This document shows positions 45,236-55,683 of a DNA stretch of 64,000 bases, one piece after another. Origin of the DNA: CAJQQY01 sp045106765. GTDB taxonomy: Bacteria > Bacteroidota > Bacteroidia > Chitinophagales > Saprospiraceae. A model generated the notes under the pieces. It was not told the DNA's origin. It saw only the letters and a list, made by a program, of their open reading frames with translations, and made no database searches. The DNA lies in contig JBGCFD010000030.1 of assembly GCA_045106765.1 (NCBI GenBank), positions 1 through 64,000 of the forward strand, written 5' to 3'. The position numbers and the translations under genes were made by a program. Position 1 is the stretch's first letter. Every line of letters begins with the position of its first letter.

Positions 45236-45263
45236 TGAAAATTATCTTATAAAAAAATGAGTG

Positions 45264-45320
45264 CAAAAATAAAAACACTTTTGAAAAATGAAGTGTTTTT
45301 ATGGATGGATATTATCTTTG
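45264..45320. promoter_or_regulatory. Back-to-back -7 boxes of queC and queF
   Basis: On the minus strand TATTTTTG (45264-45271) faces queC; on the plus strand TATCTTTG (45313-45320) faces queF. Both are full TAnnTTTG matches. The -33 positions are poor. The plus-strand box lies inside a longer queF frame that opens at 45288, so it favours the start at 45357. Confidence 0.5.
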
Positions 45321-45356
45321 CAGTCAAATAATTTGATAAAATTTAAAACTATAAAT

Positions 45357-45785
45357 ATGTCTTCCAAGGAATTTGAACTTTTAGGAAAAGCGGTGAATGA
45401 ATTGCCCACTTCACCAGATGAAGCTCAGTTGGATTCTTTTCCCAACAAACATAAAATGCGAAATTATATTGTTGAATTTCATTGTGCAGATTTTATGTCG
45501 ATGTGTCCAATTACTCAACAATCTGATTTTGCGAAAATCCATATTCGATATATTCCTGCTGAAGAATGTATTGAAACTAAATCATTGAAATTTTATTTGC
45601 AATCTTACAGAAGTCAGAAGACTTTTAATGAAGAAATTGTTAATCGGATTTTAACTGATTTGGTAGCAGCATGCAACCCAAAATGGATGCAAGTTAAAGG
45701 TGCTTTTGTGGCTCGTGGTGGAATTAGTTTAACCACAATTGCGGAACATCCAAGTCTTGAAGTAGAAAGTGTAGCTGGTAAATAG
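45357..45785 (+). CDS. queF: NADPH-dependent 7-cyano-7-deazaguanine reductase QueF (unimodular)
   Basis: A 142-residue enzyme that reduces the nitrile of preQ0 to the amine of preQ1. Visible are the catalytic-Cys region FMSMCPITQQSDF, the ETKSLKFYLQSYR motif and the C-terminal FVARGGISL. The size fits the short, YkvM-type QueF. An upstream ATG at 45288 adds 23 residues without homology and precedes the promoter box, so 45357 is chosen. It pairs functionally with the divergent queC; queD and queE are not in the window. Confidence 0.93.
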   Translation: MSSKEFELLGKAVNELPTSPDEAQLDSFPNKHKMRNYIVEFHCADFMSMCPITQQSDFAKIHIRYIPAEECIETKSLKFYLQSYRSQKTFNEEIVNRILTDLVAACNPKWMQVKGAFVARGGISLTTIAEHPSLEVESVAGK

Positions 45786-45870
45786 CACGTAGCCGTCTGC
45801 TTTAGCAGACCTAAAAAAGATTTCAGTTTTAGTTGTTTTTTAAGTCTGCTAAAGCAGAAGACTACGTGCT
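45784..45870. repeat. Long inverted repeat downstream of queF
   Basis: Left arm 45784-45810 (AGCACGTAG, then GTCTGCTTTAGCAGAC) and right arm 45844-45870 (GTCTGCTAAAGCAGA, then CTACGTGCT) are nearly perfect complements around a 33-nt loop. The same wording recurs near 3239-3275, so it belongs to a dispersed motif. It may also terminate queF. Confidence 0.6.
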
Positions 45871-45901
45871 AAGTGTTACACATTTATTTAATGATTTTAC
45901 T

Positions 45902-46336
45902 ATGAGAATATATTCTTTTCTATTATTTTTTATGTTAGTCATTTTTGCTTCATGCAAAACGGACGATTCGCCTCGACAAAAAAGGTATTTAGATTATGTC
46001 GTTATTGAAGCAGCAAAGTTAGAAGCTTGGGACATTTTGAATGGACCAGATATGACTTTGTTTTATAGAAATGGAGTAGTGGATAGTACAAGTTTGTCAG
46101 GAGGAAGTGAACTTTTTGAAGATGTGGTAGATATAATGTTGCCGCTGACTTTTGAAGATGTTGCTTTTGAATTGACAGATTATATTGATTTTCAAGTAAT
46201 AGATGTAGATGAGTTTGCGGCAGATCAAATTATGTATCAATTACAATTTAATCCATACGAATATTCTAAATCAGGAAATCCATTATTACTTTCCAACGCA
46301 GATTGGACGATAAAGATATATTGGAAAACACAGTAA
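45902..46336 (+). CDS. Small putative lipoprotein, unknown function
   Basis: Starting at the ATG at 45902 the protein has 144 residues with a clear lipoprotein signal (FFMLVIFASCKTDD). An earlier in-frame ATG at 45833 lies within the inverted repeat and is unlikely. The mature part is acidic (DVVDIMLPLTFEDVAFEL). No family is recognised. It lies between queF and the convergent ychF gene. Confidence 0.6.
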   Translation: MRIYSFLLFFMLVIFASCKTDDSPRQKRYLDYVVIEAAKLEAWDILNGPDMTLFYRNGVVDSTSLSGGSELFEDVVDIMLPLTFEDVAFELTDYIDFQVIDVDEFAADQIMYQLQFNPYEYSKSGNPLLLSNADWTIKIYWKTQ

Positions 46337-46344
46337 ATAACGGC

Positions 46345-46412
46345 TAATGTTTAATGGTGAACGATTAACATCGTAATTACGAAATAGTGTTAATCATTCA
46401 CCGTTAATATTT
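46345..46412. terminator. Palindrome between convergent lipoprotein and ychF genes
   Basis: Arms 46345-46370 and 46388-46412 are complementary with about four mismatches (for example GGTGAACGATTAACA against TGTTAATCATTCACC). The right arm ends at the ychF stop codon. Bidirectional terminator candidate. Confidence 0.55.
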
Positions 46413-47508
46413 ATACGTTGAAAAGGAAGTGCATTATATCGCCATCAATAACTTCATATGCTTTTCCTTCAACTCCCATTTTTCCAGCTCCTTTGGCAGC
46501 AGCTTCGGAGCCTAATTCTACGAAATCATTATATTTAATTACTTCCGCTCGAATAAATCCTTTTTCAAAATCAGTATGAATTACTCCTGCAGCACCTGGA
46601 GCTAAAGTCCCTTTTTCGATGGTCCAGGCTCTAACTTCTTTTTCTCCTGCAGTAAAATAAGTGATCAAATTTAAAAGTTTGTAACAAGATAAAATCAAAC
46701 GATTTACACCAGGTTCAGTCAAACCCATTTCTTCCAAAAATAATTCTCGATCTTCTTTGGTATCCAACTCTGCAATGTCCGCTTCCATACCTGCACAAAT
46801 AAAAATAACTTCTGCTTTTTCGTCCTTTACACATTCCATAAATCGAGCAGTATGTTCATTTCCCGAAATCACAGAATTCTCATCTACGTTGCAAGCATAC
46901 AAAATTGGCTTGGAAGTCAACAACATCATCTCTTGCATTAATTCAATACCTTCATCTTCTAATTCAACTGTTCGAGCAGGTTTTTCATCTTCTAAATGTG
47001 CTAAAATAGCTTGCCCTTGTTCTACCAATTTTACAGCAGATTTTTCTCCAGCTTTTGCGTTCTTCTTCAATTTTTCCAAACGCTTTTCTACTGTTTCAAT
47101 ATCTTTTAGAATCAATTCCATATCAATAATTTCTTTATCCCGAACAGGATCAACCGAATTATCCACATGAATCACATTGTCATTGTCAAAGCATCGAACA
47201 ACGTGAACGATAGCATCAACTTCTCGAATATTTGCCAAAAACTGGTTACCTAATCCTTCTCCTTTACTTGCTCCTTTGATCAAACCTGCGATGTCCAAGA
47301 TTTCAACTGTTGTTGGTTGAGTTTTTTGGGGATTGACAATTTCTGTTAATTTATCTAACCTTTCGTCTGGAACAGTAATGATTCCTAAGTTAGGTTCTTT
47401 TGTTGCAAACGGATAATTAGCTGCTAATGCCTTAGCAGATGTTAATGCATTAAATAGCGTAGATTTTCCTACATTTGGCAAGCCAACAATACCACATTTT
47501 AAAGCCAT
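46411..47508 (-). CDS. ychF: Redox-regulated ATPase YchF (Obg family)
   Basis: A 365-residue P-loop protein. The G1 loop is GLPNVGKST, and the base-recognition site is NVDE instead of NKxD, which marks the ATP-preferring YchF/OLA1 group. A coiled insertion (about 128-190) and a C-terminal TGS domain (FEKGFIRAEVIKYND) complete the fold. It associates with ribosomes and stress control. An ATG at 47532 would add eight residues; the start at 47508 (MALKCGIVGLPNVGK) fits the family. A TATCTTTG -7 box lies at 47549-47556 on the minus strand. Confidence 0.95.
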   Translation of the reverse strand: MALKCGIVGLPNVGKSTLFNALTSAKALAANYPFATKEPNLGIITVPDERLDKLTEIVNPQKTQPTTVEILDIAGLIKGASKGEGLGNQFLANIREVDAIVHVVRCFDNDNVIHVDNSVDPVRDKEIIDMELILKDIETVEKRLEKLKKNAKAGEKSAVKLVEQGQAILAHLEDEKPARTVELEDEGIELMQEMMLLTSKPILYACNVDENSVISGNEHTARFMECVKDEKAEVIFICAGMEADIAELDTKEDRELFLEEMGLTEPGVNRLILSCYKLLNLITYFTAGEKEVRAWTIEKGTLAPGAAGVIHTDFEKGFIRAEVIKYNDFVELGSEAAAKGAGKMGVEGKAYEVIDGDIMHFLFNV

Positions 47509-47592
47509 TTCTTTTGATTTATTATTTATCAATTTGGTAAAATCGGCGCAAAGATATAATTTTTACGATAAAGAAATCACAAATATTTTTTA

Positions 47593-48177
47593 ATGAATTT
47601 TTTAGCTCATATTTATTTGTCCTGCGATAACGAAGATCTTTTGATTGGAAATTTTATTGCAGATTTTATTAGAAACAAAGAAGTGCCTAACTTTTCTCCT
47701 GAAGTTCAAAAAGGAATCATTTTGCATCGACAAATAGATACGTTTACGGACAAACATCCTTTGGTGAAAAAAGGAACTTATCGCTTGCAAGAAAAACATC
47801 ATAAATATGCTCCTGTGATCGTCGATGTATGGTATGATTACTTGTTGGCTAATAATTGGGAACGTTATTCGGGGGAAAGCTTGGATGATTTTTGTGAAGG
47901 TGTTTATCAGATTTTGGAAAAAAGGATAAATGACCTTCCTGTAAAATTACAAAAGCGATTGCCCATGATGATTGAACATAAGTGGCTTCAAGCATATGGA
48001 ACTGACGAAGGGATTCGATATACTTTTAAGCGATTATCAGAACGATTATCAAAGCCGGAATACTTGGATGGAGTAGTTGATAATTTGTTGAGTTTTAATG
48101 AAGAAATGACAGAGGAATTTAATTCGTTTTTTCCAGAGGTGATTGAGTATGTTAGAGAAAATTGTAAATGTGATTGA
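47593..48177 (+). CDS. ACP phosphodiesterase-like protein (AcpH/DUF479)
   Basis: A 194-residue protein with the AcpH-type start MNFLAHIYLS, then LLIGNFIADFIRNKE, the GIILHRQIDTFTDKHP block and the VWYDYLLANNW stretch. The His and Asp residues in these blocks match the HD-like metal site of acyl-carrier-protein phosphodiesterases, which remove phosphopantetheine from ACP. Many Bacteroidota carry such a protein; the reaction is not proven for them. Divergent from ychF. Confidence 0.85.
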   Translation: MNFLAHIYLSCDNEDLLIGNFIADFIRNKEVPNFSPEVQKGIILHRQIDTFTDKHPLVKKGTYRLQEKHHKYAPVIVDVWYDYLLANNWERYSGESLDDFCEGVYQILEKRINDLPVKLQKRLPMMIEHKWLQAYGTDEGIRYTFKRLSERLSKPEYLDGVVDNLLSFNEEMTEEFNSFFPEVIEYVRENCKCD

Positions 48178-48311
48178 ATTGTTATAAAAAGTATAAAATA
48201 TTGGAATAGCCTAATAAAATATAAACCTCAATAGTTTTTAAGGGAACTAAAACAACTTCCATATTTAAACGTATTAGAACGAAAGTAGAAGGGATAAGAA
48301 TATTATAAGGT

Positions 48312-51300
48312 ATGAAAAAGTATTTCCAAAAAGGGATAAAATTTCTAGGTATTACCGCACTTGTGCTGGTGATACTTTTCCTATTAGTTTTCTTTCTTAT
48401 TCGAATTCCTACTGTACAAACTTGGCTCGTTCAAAAAGCCACTTCCAGTCTTTCTGAAACCTTACAAACTAAAGTTGAAATTAAAGCAGTCGATATTGAA
48501 TTTTTTAAAACGGCAGTTTTAGAAGAAATTTATATTGAAGACAAAAGCAAAGATACTTTACTCTTTGCTCAACAATTAAAAGCTGACATCGGAGTATTTT
48601 CAATCTTTCAAAAAGAAATTTTTCTCAATAAAATACAACTGCAAGGAGGAAATATTCAATTGTCAAGAGATAATTTGGATAGTCTATTTAATTATCAATT
48701 TATCATTGACAAATTAAATCCACCATCATCTGAAACTTCTACAGAAGGTACCTCAACCACTACACCTTGGTCTTTTGGAATTGGAAATGTATTGTTAGAA
48801 AATATCAAATTTGACTTGAAAGATGAGCAAGGAAATGGGTTCGATCTGAATACTAAGATCGGATATTTAGAATTGAATTCTAATTCATTTGACTTAGAAA
48901 AAAAACATATTGATTTGTCAAATGTGTTGTTGAAAGAATCGAAAATTGATTATACCGTATTTAAAAACAAGATTGAAAAATCAGGTGAATCCTCTGTATT
49001 ACTTTTCCCAAATTTTGGTTGGAAGATAAAATCAAAGCAGTTAGAGTTGACAGGAACGCAGTTTATCTATGACGATGAAAATACTAAAAGGCAAGATAAT
49101 GTTGTAGATTTCAGTCATTTAAATTTTAATGATATTTCATTGGTTATCAATGATTTAGATATTGTTGCAGATGCGATAGTTGGAGAAATTAACCATTTGG
49201 AATTGAATGATCATAGTGGTTTTAGTCTCACAGATTTAAAAGGAAAAGTATCGTTAACTAATCAAATAATTCAAGTCAGTAACTTTCAATTAGTCACTCC
49301 GAATTCAAATCTGAAAAACAACCTTACTTTTAGTTTTCAAGAGTTTGATGACCTCAAAGATTTTGTAAATCGAGTTAAAGTAGAAAGTGATTTTTCAAAA
49401 AGTAAGATTGATTATCGAGATTTATGGAAATTGATTCCTGCATTTAGGGACATTCCGAATATGCAAACTGATCTCTCAAAAACGATTGATTTATTTGGAA
49501 AAATAAAACTTGAAGAAGATAAGATTACGATAGACAATCTTGATACTAAAATTGGAAATGATTTTATTTTACAAGTAGATGGTTCGATTGCTCAACTTTC
49601 CACCGAACCTAACTTTAATATTTTTATTAAAAAAATAGCAACAGATTATAATTCCATCACAGGGTTGACCAAAGATTTTTCTTTGCCAGCAGGATTGCAA
49701 AATTGGGGGAGAATTAATTTTTCTGGAAAAATAAAAGGAACAGTTGGAGATCTTGTGGGAAGTGAACTTAATTTGAGTACAAGCGGAGAAACTGAATTTA
49801 AAGGTGATTTGGCGATGAAGGGATTGCCTGATATTTCTGAGACTTTGTTCAATGCCAAAATTAATAATTTGTCCACACGCTCAGAAGAATTAAAAGGATT
49901 TTCAGCAGCTAGTTTTCCGCCTCTTTTGGATAGTTTAGGTTTAGTCAATTTTAAAGGAGATTTTATTGGGAAAATTGAAGACTTCAAATTAAATGGAAAT
50001 TTTGAAACAACCGCGGGAAATTTAGGAACAAATATAACAATGCTTTTCCAGAAAAATTTTGAAACTGCAAAGTATCAGGGAGACTTAAAAATGGAAAGCT
50101 TCAATTTGGGAAAAATATTGGGTGAGCCATTTAGCACGATTAGTTTGTCAGCTAATATAAATGGGGAAGGATTGAAATTGGACGACTTGGTAACTACCTT
50201 AAATGCTACTATTCCTAATTTTATTTATAAAAATTATAACTATAAAAATTTACTCATTGATGGTTCATTTAACCAAAAACAATTTGAAGGAAAAGCGAAC
50301 ATCAAAGATGAAAATATAGCTTTTGATTTTTTAGGGAAAGTGGATCTTAATCAAGTTTTGCCCGAGGTCGATATGTCATTGATTTTGGATACGATTAATT
50401 TCAAGAATTTAAATTTATATAAAAAAGATTTAGGTCTTAGTGGATCAATCAAAGCAGATTTGAAAGGAAATAATTTAGATGATCTAACAGGTTCAGCAAG
50501 TTTAAATTATTTTAATATTCAACAAGATTCAATTTCCTATTCCACCAAGGAAAAAGTTTCTTTAAAATCAAATCAAGATTCAGAAGGAAAAAAAACCTTA
50601 GTTTTTCGTTCTGAATTTATGGATGCTGATATCCTTGGACAGTATAATTTTAGGGAATTTCCTACTGTTATTTCAGCTTATGTTGATGAGTTTTTTCCAG
50701 TTGCTGAAATTAGCCAACAAGAGCAATTGGAAGAAATAAGTTCTTCTTCAAAACCAACGGCCAAACAAAATTTTTCTTTTGATTTGCAATTCAAGGATAT
50801 GGCTGATTTTACGAAAATATTTGTTCCCGGATTTTCAGAGACTGATACAGCAGAATTGAAAGGATATTTTGACTATGATGCCAAATTTTTGAAAGTAGAT
50901 GGTGTTTTTCCAAACGTAGTTTATAATGATTTTTCAGCGGATACTTTGCGAATCGAAGTGGGGAATATAAGCAATAGTTTGAATACCGATATTGAATTTT
51001 CTGAATCTCGATTAGGAAGTTCGATTTATCTTCCAAAAGCCAAATTAGAAACTGTTTTTAAGAACGATACCTTAATTTATAGCATAAAAATATGGGATAA
51101 AAAAACAATACAATTACAACCAGATAGCCTCCTTAATATTTCTAATTTAAAACAAGATTCTACTTTTGAAAAAAGAAAATTAGAATTGAGTGGAAATATT
51201 TTTAGTCAAGGAGATGGATACCAAATGGAGTTCTTACCTACCCTTATTTTAAATGATGAAGCGTGGAGTATTGAAAAAGAAAACTTTATTTCATATGTTG

Positions 51301-53324
51301 ACAAGGATTTGATAATCAGTCAATTAGGTCTTTATAAGGATGGACAAAGCATACTAATAAATTCCAAAGGAGTTCCTCCTAAGAATGATTTTTCGCCGTT
51401 AGGAATTAATTTTTCTAATTTTAATTTATCAGAAATTTCGAACCTTTTGGGGATGGATGCTTATTCTTTGGATGGTAATATGACTGGAGATATTTTATTA
51501 AAAGAATTTAAAAATAACTTACACTACAATGGAGATTTAAAGGTAGATAGTTTGAGTTTTAATGAAGAGCATTTAGGAACCTTAAATGTAAAAACTAATC
51601 AACAAGCAGAGGGGAATATCATAAATGTAAATGTATTGTTAGAAGGTGAAAATAGAATGACCTTAATTGGAGATTACTCGATTCAGGAAAATCAATTTGA
51701 CCTTGATTTTGATATTGAAAAGTTGTCTTTTGCTTTGGTTGATCCATTTATAAATGAAATTATCAAAGATTCCAAAGGGGATGTTTCAGGGGAAATAAAA
51801 TTGACAGGAACTCCAAATCAACCCAATGTAAATGGATTGTTACAAGTTAGAAATTTAAATACTTTAGTCATACTTTCCAATACTCGATACAGTACAGATT
51901 TGGCAAATATTCAAGTATCTGAAAAAACATTTGAATTAGGTACTATAAAATTAAAAGACCCTAAAAATAATTTAGCCATTTTAACTGGTAGAATTAATCA
52001 TGAATATTTTCAAAACCTAAAACTAAATTTGAATTTAGAGACCGATGCTTTTCAAGTATTGAATACGACCCTTGAAAATAATGAATTATACTTCGGAAAT
52101 CTTTTCTTAAAAGCAAATGTCAAAGTCACAGGTCCTCTTGAATTACCTTTTTTAGATGTAGTGGCAAAGACTTTACCTGAGTCTAAATTATTTGTCCAAC
52201 CATTTATTCAGTCGCAAAATTTAACCCAAGTCGATTATATAATTTTCAGTAATCCGAATTTGTATAATGAAGATAGTTTGAAAATTATTGAGCAAAAAAT
52301 TACTAAAAACAATAATGGTTTTTCCTTAGCTCTAAAGTTGGAAGTTACTAAAGATGCCATTCTCAATATCATTGTTGACCCTGAAACTGGTGACCAACTG
52401 ACAAGTGCAGGAAGTGCTAATCTCACGATCAATATGAATGCTTTGGGAGATGTATCAATTGTGGGTAATTATTTTATCGAGGAAGGAAAATATTCAATGA
52501 ATTATCAAGAATTTCTCAAACGAGAATTTGATATTCAAAAAGGTAGTAACATAATATTTACGGGCGATCCATTGAAAGCGAAATTTAATATCATTGCTGA
52601 ATATAATATACGAACCACTACCTTGGAATTGATAAAAAATGAGACGACAGATTTAAATCTTGATGAAACTTCACTAAGGCAAAATGTAAGAGTTTTACTC
52701 AAACTCTTAGGTGACTTGGAAAAACCATTAGTTAGTTTTGATATAGAATTGCCTGATAATCAAGGAGAATTTTTTAATAGTTCTATTACCAACAAACTTG
52801 CCTCTCTAAGAGAAACGCCTGATGATTTAAACAAGCAGGTTTTTGGATTATTGTTTTTTAATAGTTTTATCGCATCAGACCAAGCGAATACTCAATTTCT
52901 CACTAACACCTCTGAAACTCTAGCGTTATCAAGTGTTAGTAAATTACTGAGTAATCAATTGAATAGATTAGCTGATCGTTATATTAAAGGAGTGGAAGTT
53001 AATATTGATTTAGAATCGTATAAGTCAGGAATGTTGCAAGAAAATACGATGACTCAATTGCAATTAAATGTTTCCAAAAAATTATTCAATGATCGATTGT
53101 CTATTAAAGTCGGAACTAATGTAAATGTCAATTCTGCCGATTCAGATAATTCAGTCATTGCAGGAGATTTTGTATTAGAATATAAAATCAATGAGGCAGG
53201 TAATTACTTTGTTCGAGTTTTCCATAAGAGTGATTTTAATATTTTGGAAGATGCGAATACGAATAAAACTGGGGCGGGTATTATTTTTAGAAAATCATTT
53301 AATGGGAAAAAATATAAGGAATAG
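48312..53324 (+). CDS. TamB-like translocation and assembly protein (DUF490)
   Basis: A 1670-residue inner-membrane-anchored protein: one N-terminal helix (about 12-32) followed by a very long beta-rich periplasmic region with AsmA-like repeats (for example 'GSGKIKADLKGNNLDDLTGSA'-like units) and a C-terminal DUF490/TamB domain ending in the family-like LSIKVGTNVNVN and IIFRKSF segments. TamB-type proteins bridge inner and outer membranes and help outer-membrane assembly or lipid transfer. The BamA/TamA-family gene directly downstream (73 bp) supports this role. Confidence 0.88.
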   Translation: MKKYFQKGIKFLGITALVLVILFLLVFFLIRIPTVQTWLVQKATSSLSETLQTKVEIKAVDIEFFKTAVLEEIYIEDKSKDTLLFAQQLKADIGVFSIFQKEIFLNKIQLQGGNIQLSRDNLDSLFNYQFIIDKLNPPSSETSTEGTSTTTPWSFGIGNVLLENIKFDLKDEQGNGFDLNTKIGYLELNSNSFDLEKKHIDLSNVLLKESKIDYTVFKNKIEKSGESSVLLFPNFGWKIKSKQLELTGTQFIYDDENTKRQDNVVDFSHLNFNDISLVINDLDIVADAIVGEINHLELNDHSGFSLTDLKGKVSLTNQIIQVSNFQLVTPNSNLKNNLTFSFQEFDDLKDFVNRVKVESDFSKSKIDYRDLWKLIPAFRDIPNMQTDLSKTIDLFGKIKLEEDKITIDNLDTKIGNDFILQVDGSIAQLSTEPNFNIFIKKIATDYNSITGLTKDFSLPAGLQNWGRINFSGKIKGTVGDLVGSELNLSTSGETEFKGDLAMKGLPDISETLFNAKINNLSTRSEELKGFSAASFPPLLDSLGLVNFKGDFIGKIEDFKLNGNFETTAGNLGTNITMLFQKNFETAKYQGDLKMESFNLGKILGEPFSTISLSANINGEGLKLDDLVTTLNATIPNFIYKNYNYKNLLIDGSFNQKQFEGKANIKDENIAFDFLGKVDLNQVLPEVDMSLILDTINFKNLNLYKKDLGLSGSIKADLKGNNLDDLTGSASLNYFNIQQDSISYSTKEKVSLKSNQDSEGKKTLVFRSEFMDADILGQYNFREFPTVISAYVDEFFPVAEISQQEQLEEISSSSKPTAKQNFSFDLQFKDMADFTKIFVPGFSETDTAELKGYFDYDAKFLKVDGVFPNVVYNDFSADTLRIEVGNISNSLNTDIEFSESRLGSSIYLPKAKLETVFKNDTLIYSIKIWDKKTIQLQPDSLLNISNLKQDSTFEKRKLELSGNIFSQGDGYQMEFLPTLILNDEAWSIEKENFISYVDKDLIISQLGLYKDGQSILINSKGVPPKNDFSPLGINFSNFNLSEISNLLGMDAYSLDGNMTGDILLKEFKNNLHYNGDLKVDSLSFNEEHLGTLNVKTNQQAEGNIINVNVLLEGENRMTLIGDYSIQENQFDLDFDIEKLSFALVDPFINEIIKDSKGDVSGEIKLTGTPNQPNVNGLLQVRNLNTLVILSNTRYSTDLANIQVSEKTFELGTIKLKDPKNNLAILTGRINHEYFQNLKLNLNLETDAFQVLNTTLENNELYFGNLFLKANVKVTGPLELPFLDVVAKTLPESKLFVQPFIQSQNLTQVDYIIFSNPNLYNEDSLKIIEQKITKNNNGFSLALKLEVTKDAILNIIVDPETGDQLTSAGSANLTINMNALGDVSIVGNYFIEEGKYSMNYQEFLKREFDIQKGSNIIFTGDPLKAKFNIIAEYNIRTTTLELIKNETTDLNLDETSLRQNVRVLLKLLGDLEKPLVSFDIELPDNQGEFFNSSITNKLASLRETPDDLNKQVFGLLFFNSFIASDQANTQFLTNTSETLALSSVSKLLSNQLNRLADRYIKGVEVNIDLESYKSGMLQENTMTQLQLNVSKKLFNDRLSIKVGTNVNVNSADSDNSVIAGDFVLEYKINEAGNYFVRVFHKSDFNILEDANTNKTGAGIIFRKSFNGKKYKE

Positions 53325-53397
53325 AATTTATTGGTTTGAGGTTGAGCGTTTTGAGTTTTACGGGGAGACCATAAATTTTTATTTAGAAGGAACACTT

Positions 53398-55683
53398 ATG
53401 AATTTATTTAAAACGATATTATTTATTGGCTTTTTATTTTCACTAACTGCATGTTCTGTAACTAAACATTTGGATAAAAAACAACGTGTACACGTAGCTA
53501 CAAAAATAACTTTTCTCCAACCTAAAATTATCAATAAAAAGAAAAAACTGGAAGCAAATCTTCTTTTGCTGACTCAACCTAAGCCTTCAACTGGAATTAG
53601 AAAATGGCAAACTAGCATGTATAATGCTATGCAAAAGAGCAAGAGGAAGAAAGGTTTGAAATATAGAATTAGAAAAAAACGAGGGAAAGCTCCTGTATTA
53701 TTTGATGCAAAGAAAATAGAACGTAGCCGATTAATTTTAGAAAAACATATGAAGGAAAATGGATATTTTGAAGCTAATATAAAAGCAGAAATTTCGGAAA
53801 AAAAGCAAAAAGTATCGGTCAATTATGTAGTGGATAGTAAGGAACAATATCGATTTAGGAATATTAATTATCCCATTGAACCAAGTGGATTAGCACACAC
53901 TATAAAAAGCGATTCTATAAATTCATTATTGCAAACTGGAAAACCTTATATCGAATTTAATTTGACTTCGGAAAGAATTCGTTTGGCTGCCTTAGCTAAT
54001 AATTCTGGGTATTTAAATATTAACCAAGATCAATTTTATTTTTTTGCAGATACAACGATTGGGAATAAACAAGTGGATATTTATTTAAAAATTCGACAGC
54101 CTTTAGATCGTTTCACTTTTAAAAAGTATAGATTAAATAATGATGTTGTTTTTGGAAATTATTCCTTGACGTTTCAGCCTCAACTAGGAGATACCACGTT
54201 GATTGAAAATTTTCTCATTATTCAAAAAAACGATATTGTTCGACCAAAGGTTTTAGCAGATATTATAGGTGGAGACCAAAATGAATTCTATTCAAAAAAG
54301 AAACAAGATGATGCTTTGGCTCGATTACTTGATTTAGGGATTTATAAATTTGTGAATTTAAAATTTGATAAAATTGATAGTGACTCTAATTCTTTATTCA
54401 ATCGGCAATTTTATTTAACACCAGGATTGCAGCAAAATGTAGCGACTGAATTTCAAGTAAATACACGTTCAGGGAATTATTTTGGAATAGGTAGTTCCGT
54501 TTCTTATACTCATAAAAATATTTTTCAAGGGGCGGAAAATTTTAATATTAGTCTTTCGGGTGGAGTAGAAACTCAAATTGGAGAAACCGAAAACTTTATC
54601 AATACTGCAGATATTGGAGTGAAAACTTCTTTAGCTATTCCTGATTTTTTGTTGCCATTTAAAGTGAAAAAAGGTGGCGGTGGTTTTGTTCCAAGAACAC
54701 TCATTAGTATAAATGATAATTTTCAACAAAGAATTGGTTTCTATACAAGTAATAATTTCAATAGCAAGTTTGGCTACGAATGGAATGAATTGGCGGATCG
54801 AAAACATGGATTCTATCCTATCAATATTAGTCAAATTTCAGTTTTTAAAACGACTCAAGAATTTGAAGATTTGCTATCAACTAATCCTAGGTTAAATAGA
54901 AGTTTTCAAAATGTTTTTATACTTGGATTGAGTTATAATTTTACCTATAATACTTTGACTACTAGTTCTTTACAACGATATTCTTATTTTAGAATGGGAA
55001 TAAAAACTTCGGGCAATTTAGCTTCTTTAGTATCTCAAACGGTTAATAAAAATGCCACTCGACCTTATCAATTTTTAGGAACTCCATATTCTCAATTTGT
55101 TCGTTTTGATATGGATTTCCGTCATTTTATTCCTCGACCAAAAGGACTTTTTGCTAGTCGAATTATCGGAGGAATAGGAGTGCCTTATAATACTTCTTCG
55201 GTGTTACCTTTTGTGGAACAATTTTTTGCAGGAGGTTCGAATGACATTCGAGCATTTCCTATTCGATCTTTGGGGCCAGGAAGTTATCCACCGAATACAA
55301 CTGGAGTAAATGATTTTTTAGATCAAACTGGAGACATCAAATTGATGGTGAATTTGGAATATCGATTTCCAATTTTTAGCATTTTTAAAGGAGCCATATT
55401 TGCAGACGCTGGAAATATCTGGTTGGTAAAAGATATTGAAAATGAAAGACCAGAAGGACTATTTAAATTTAATCGGTTTTATAAAGAGATTGCCTTAGGT
55501 ACAGGTTTGGGATTGCGATTAGATTTTGATTATGTAGTTGTACGTGTTGATGCAGCCTTTCCGCTTCGGAAACCTTATCTTACAAATAATGAAAATTGGA
55601 CATTTTCACAAATTGATTTTACAGATAAAACATGGCGCAAAGAAAATCTGGTTTTGAATTTTGCCATTGGATATCCATTTTAA
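53398..55683 (+). CDS. BamA/TamA family outer-membrane protein (lipoprotein form)
   Basis: Starting at the ATG at 53398 the protein has 761 residues and a lipoprotein signal (FIGFLFSLTACSVTK). The longer frame from 53191 overlaps tamB and lacks a signal. Residues about 100-330 form POTRA-like repeats, and the C-terminal 380 residues make an Omp85 barrel with FAGGSNDIRAFPIRSLGPG, which is the conserved (V/I)RG(F/Y)-type region near the L6 loop, and the end LNFAIGYPF. Such proteins insert outer-membrane proteins; the neighbouring tamB suggests a TamAB-like pair. Confidence 0.85.
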   Translation: MNLFKTILFIGFLFSLTACSVTKHLDKKQRVHVATKITFLQPKIINKKKKLEANLLLLTQPKPSTGIRKWQTSMYNAMQKSKRKKGLKYRIRKKRGKAPVLFDAKKIERSRLILEKHMKENGYFEANIKAEISEKKQKVSVNYVVDSKEQYRFRNINYPIEPSGLAHTIKSDSINSLLQTGKPYIEFNLTSERIRLAALANNSGYLNINQDQFYFFADTTIGNKQVDIYLKIRQPLDRFTFKKYRLNNDVVFGNYSLTFQPQLGDTTLIENFLIIQKNDIVRPKVLADIIGGDQNEFYSKKKQDDALARLLDLGIYKFVNLKFDKIDSDSNSLFNRQFYLTPGLQQNVATEFQVNTRSGNYFGIGSSVSYTHKNIFQGAENFNISLSGGVETQIGETENFINTADIGVKTSLAIPDFLLPFKVKKGGGGFVPRTLISINDNFQQRIGFYTSNNFNSKFGYEWNELADRKHGFYPINISQISVFKTTQEFEDLLSTNPRLNRSFQNVFILGLSYNFTYNTLTTSSLQRYSYFRMGIKTSGNLASLVSQTVNKNATRPYQFLGTPYSQFVRFDMDFRHFIPRPKGLFASRIIGGIGVPYNTSSVLPFVEQFFAGGSNDIRAFPIRSLGPGSYPPNTTGVNDFLDQTGDIKLMVNLEYRFPIFSIFKGAIFADAGNIWLVKDIENERPEGLFKFNRFYKEIALGTGLGLRLDFDYVVVRVDAAFPLRKPYLTNNENWTFSQIDFTDKTWRKENLVLNFAIGYPF

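Noticed and set aside
45236..45356. preQ1 riboswitch between queC and queF
   Set aside because: The leaders after the two -7 boxes are short and no H-type pseudoknot pattern with the conserved loop could be placed.
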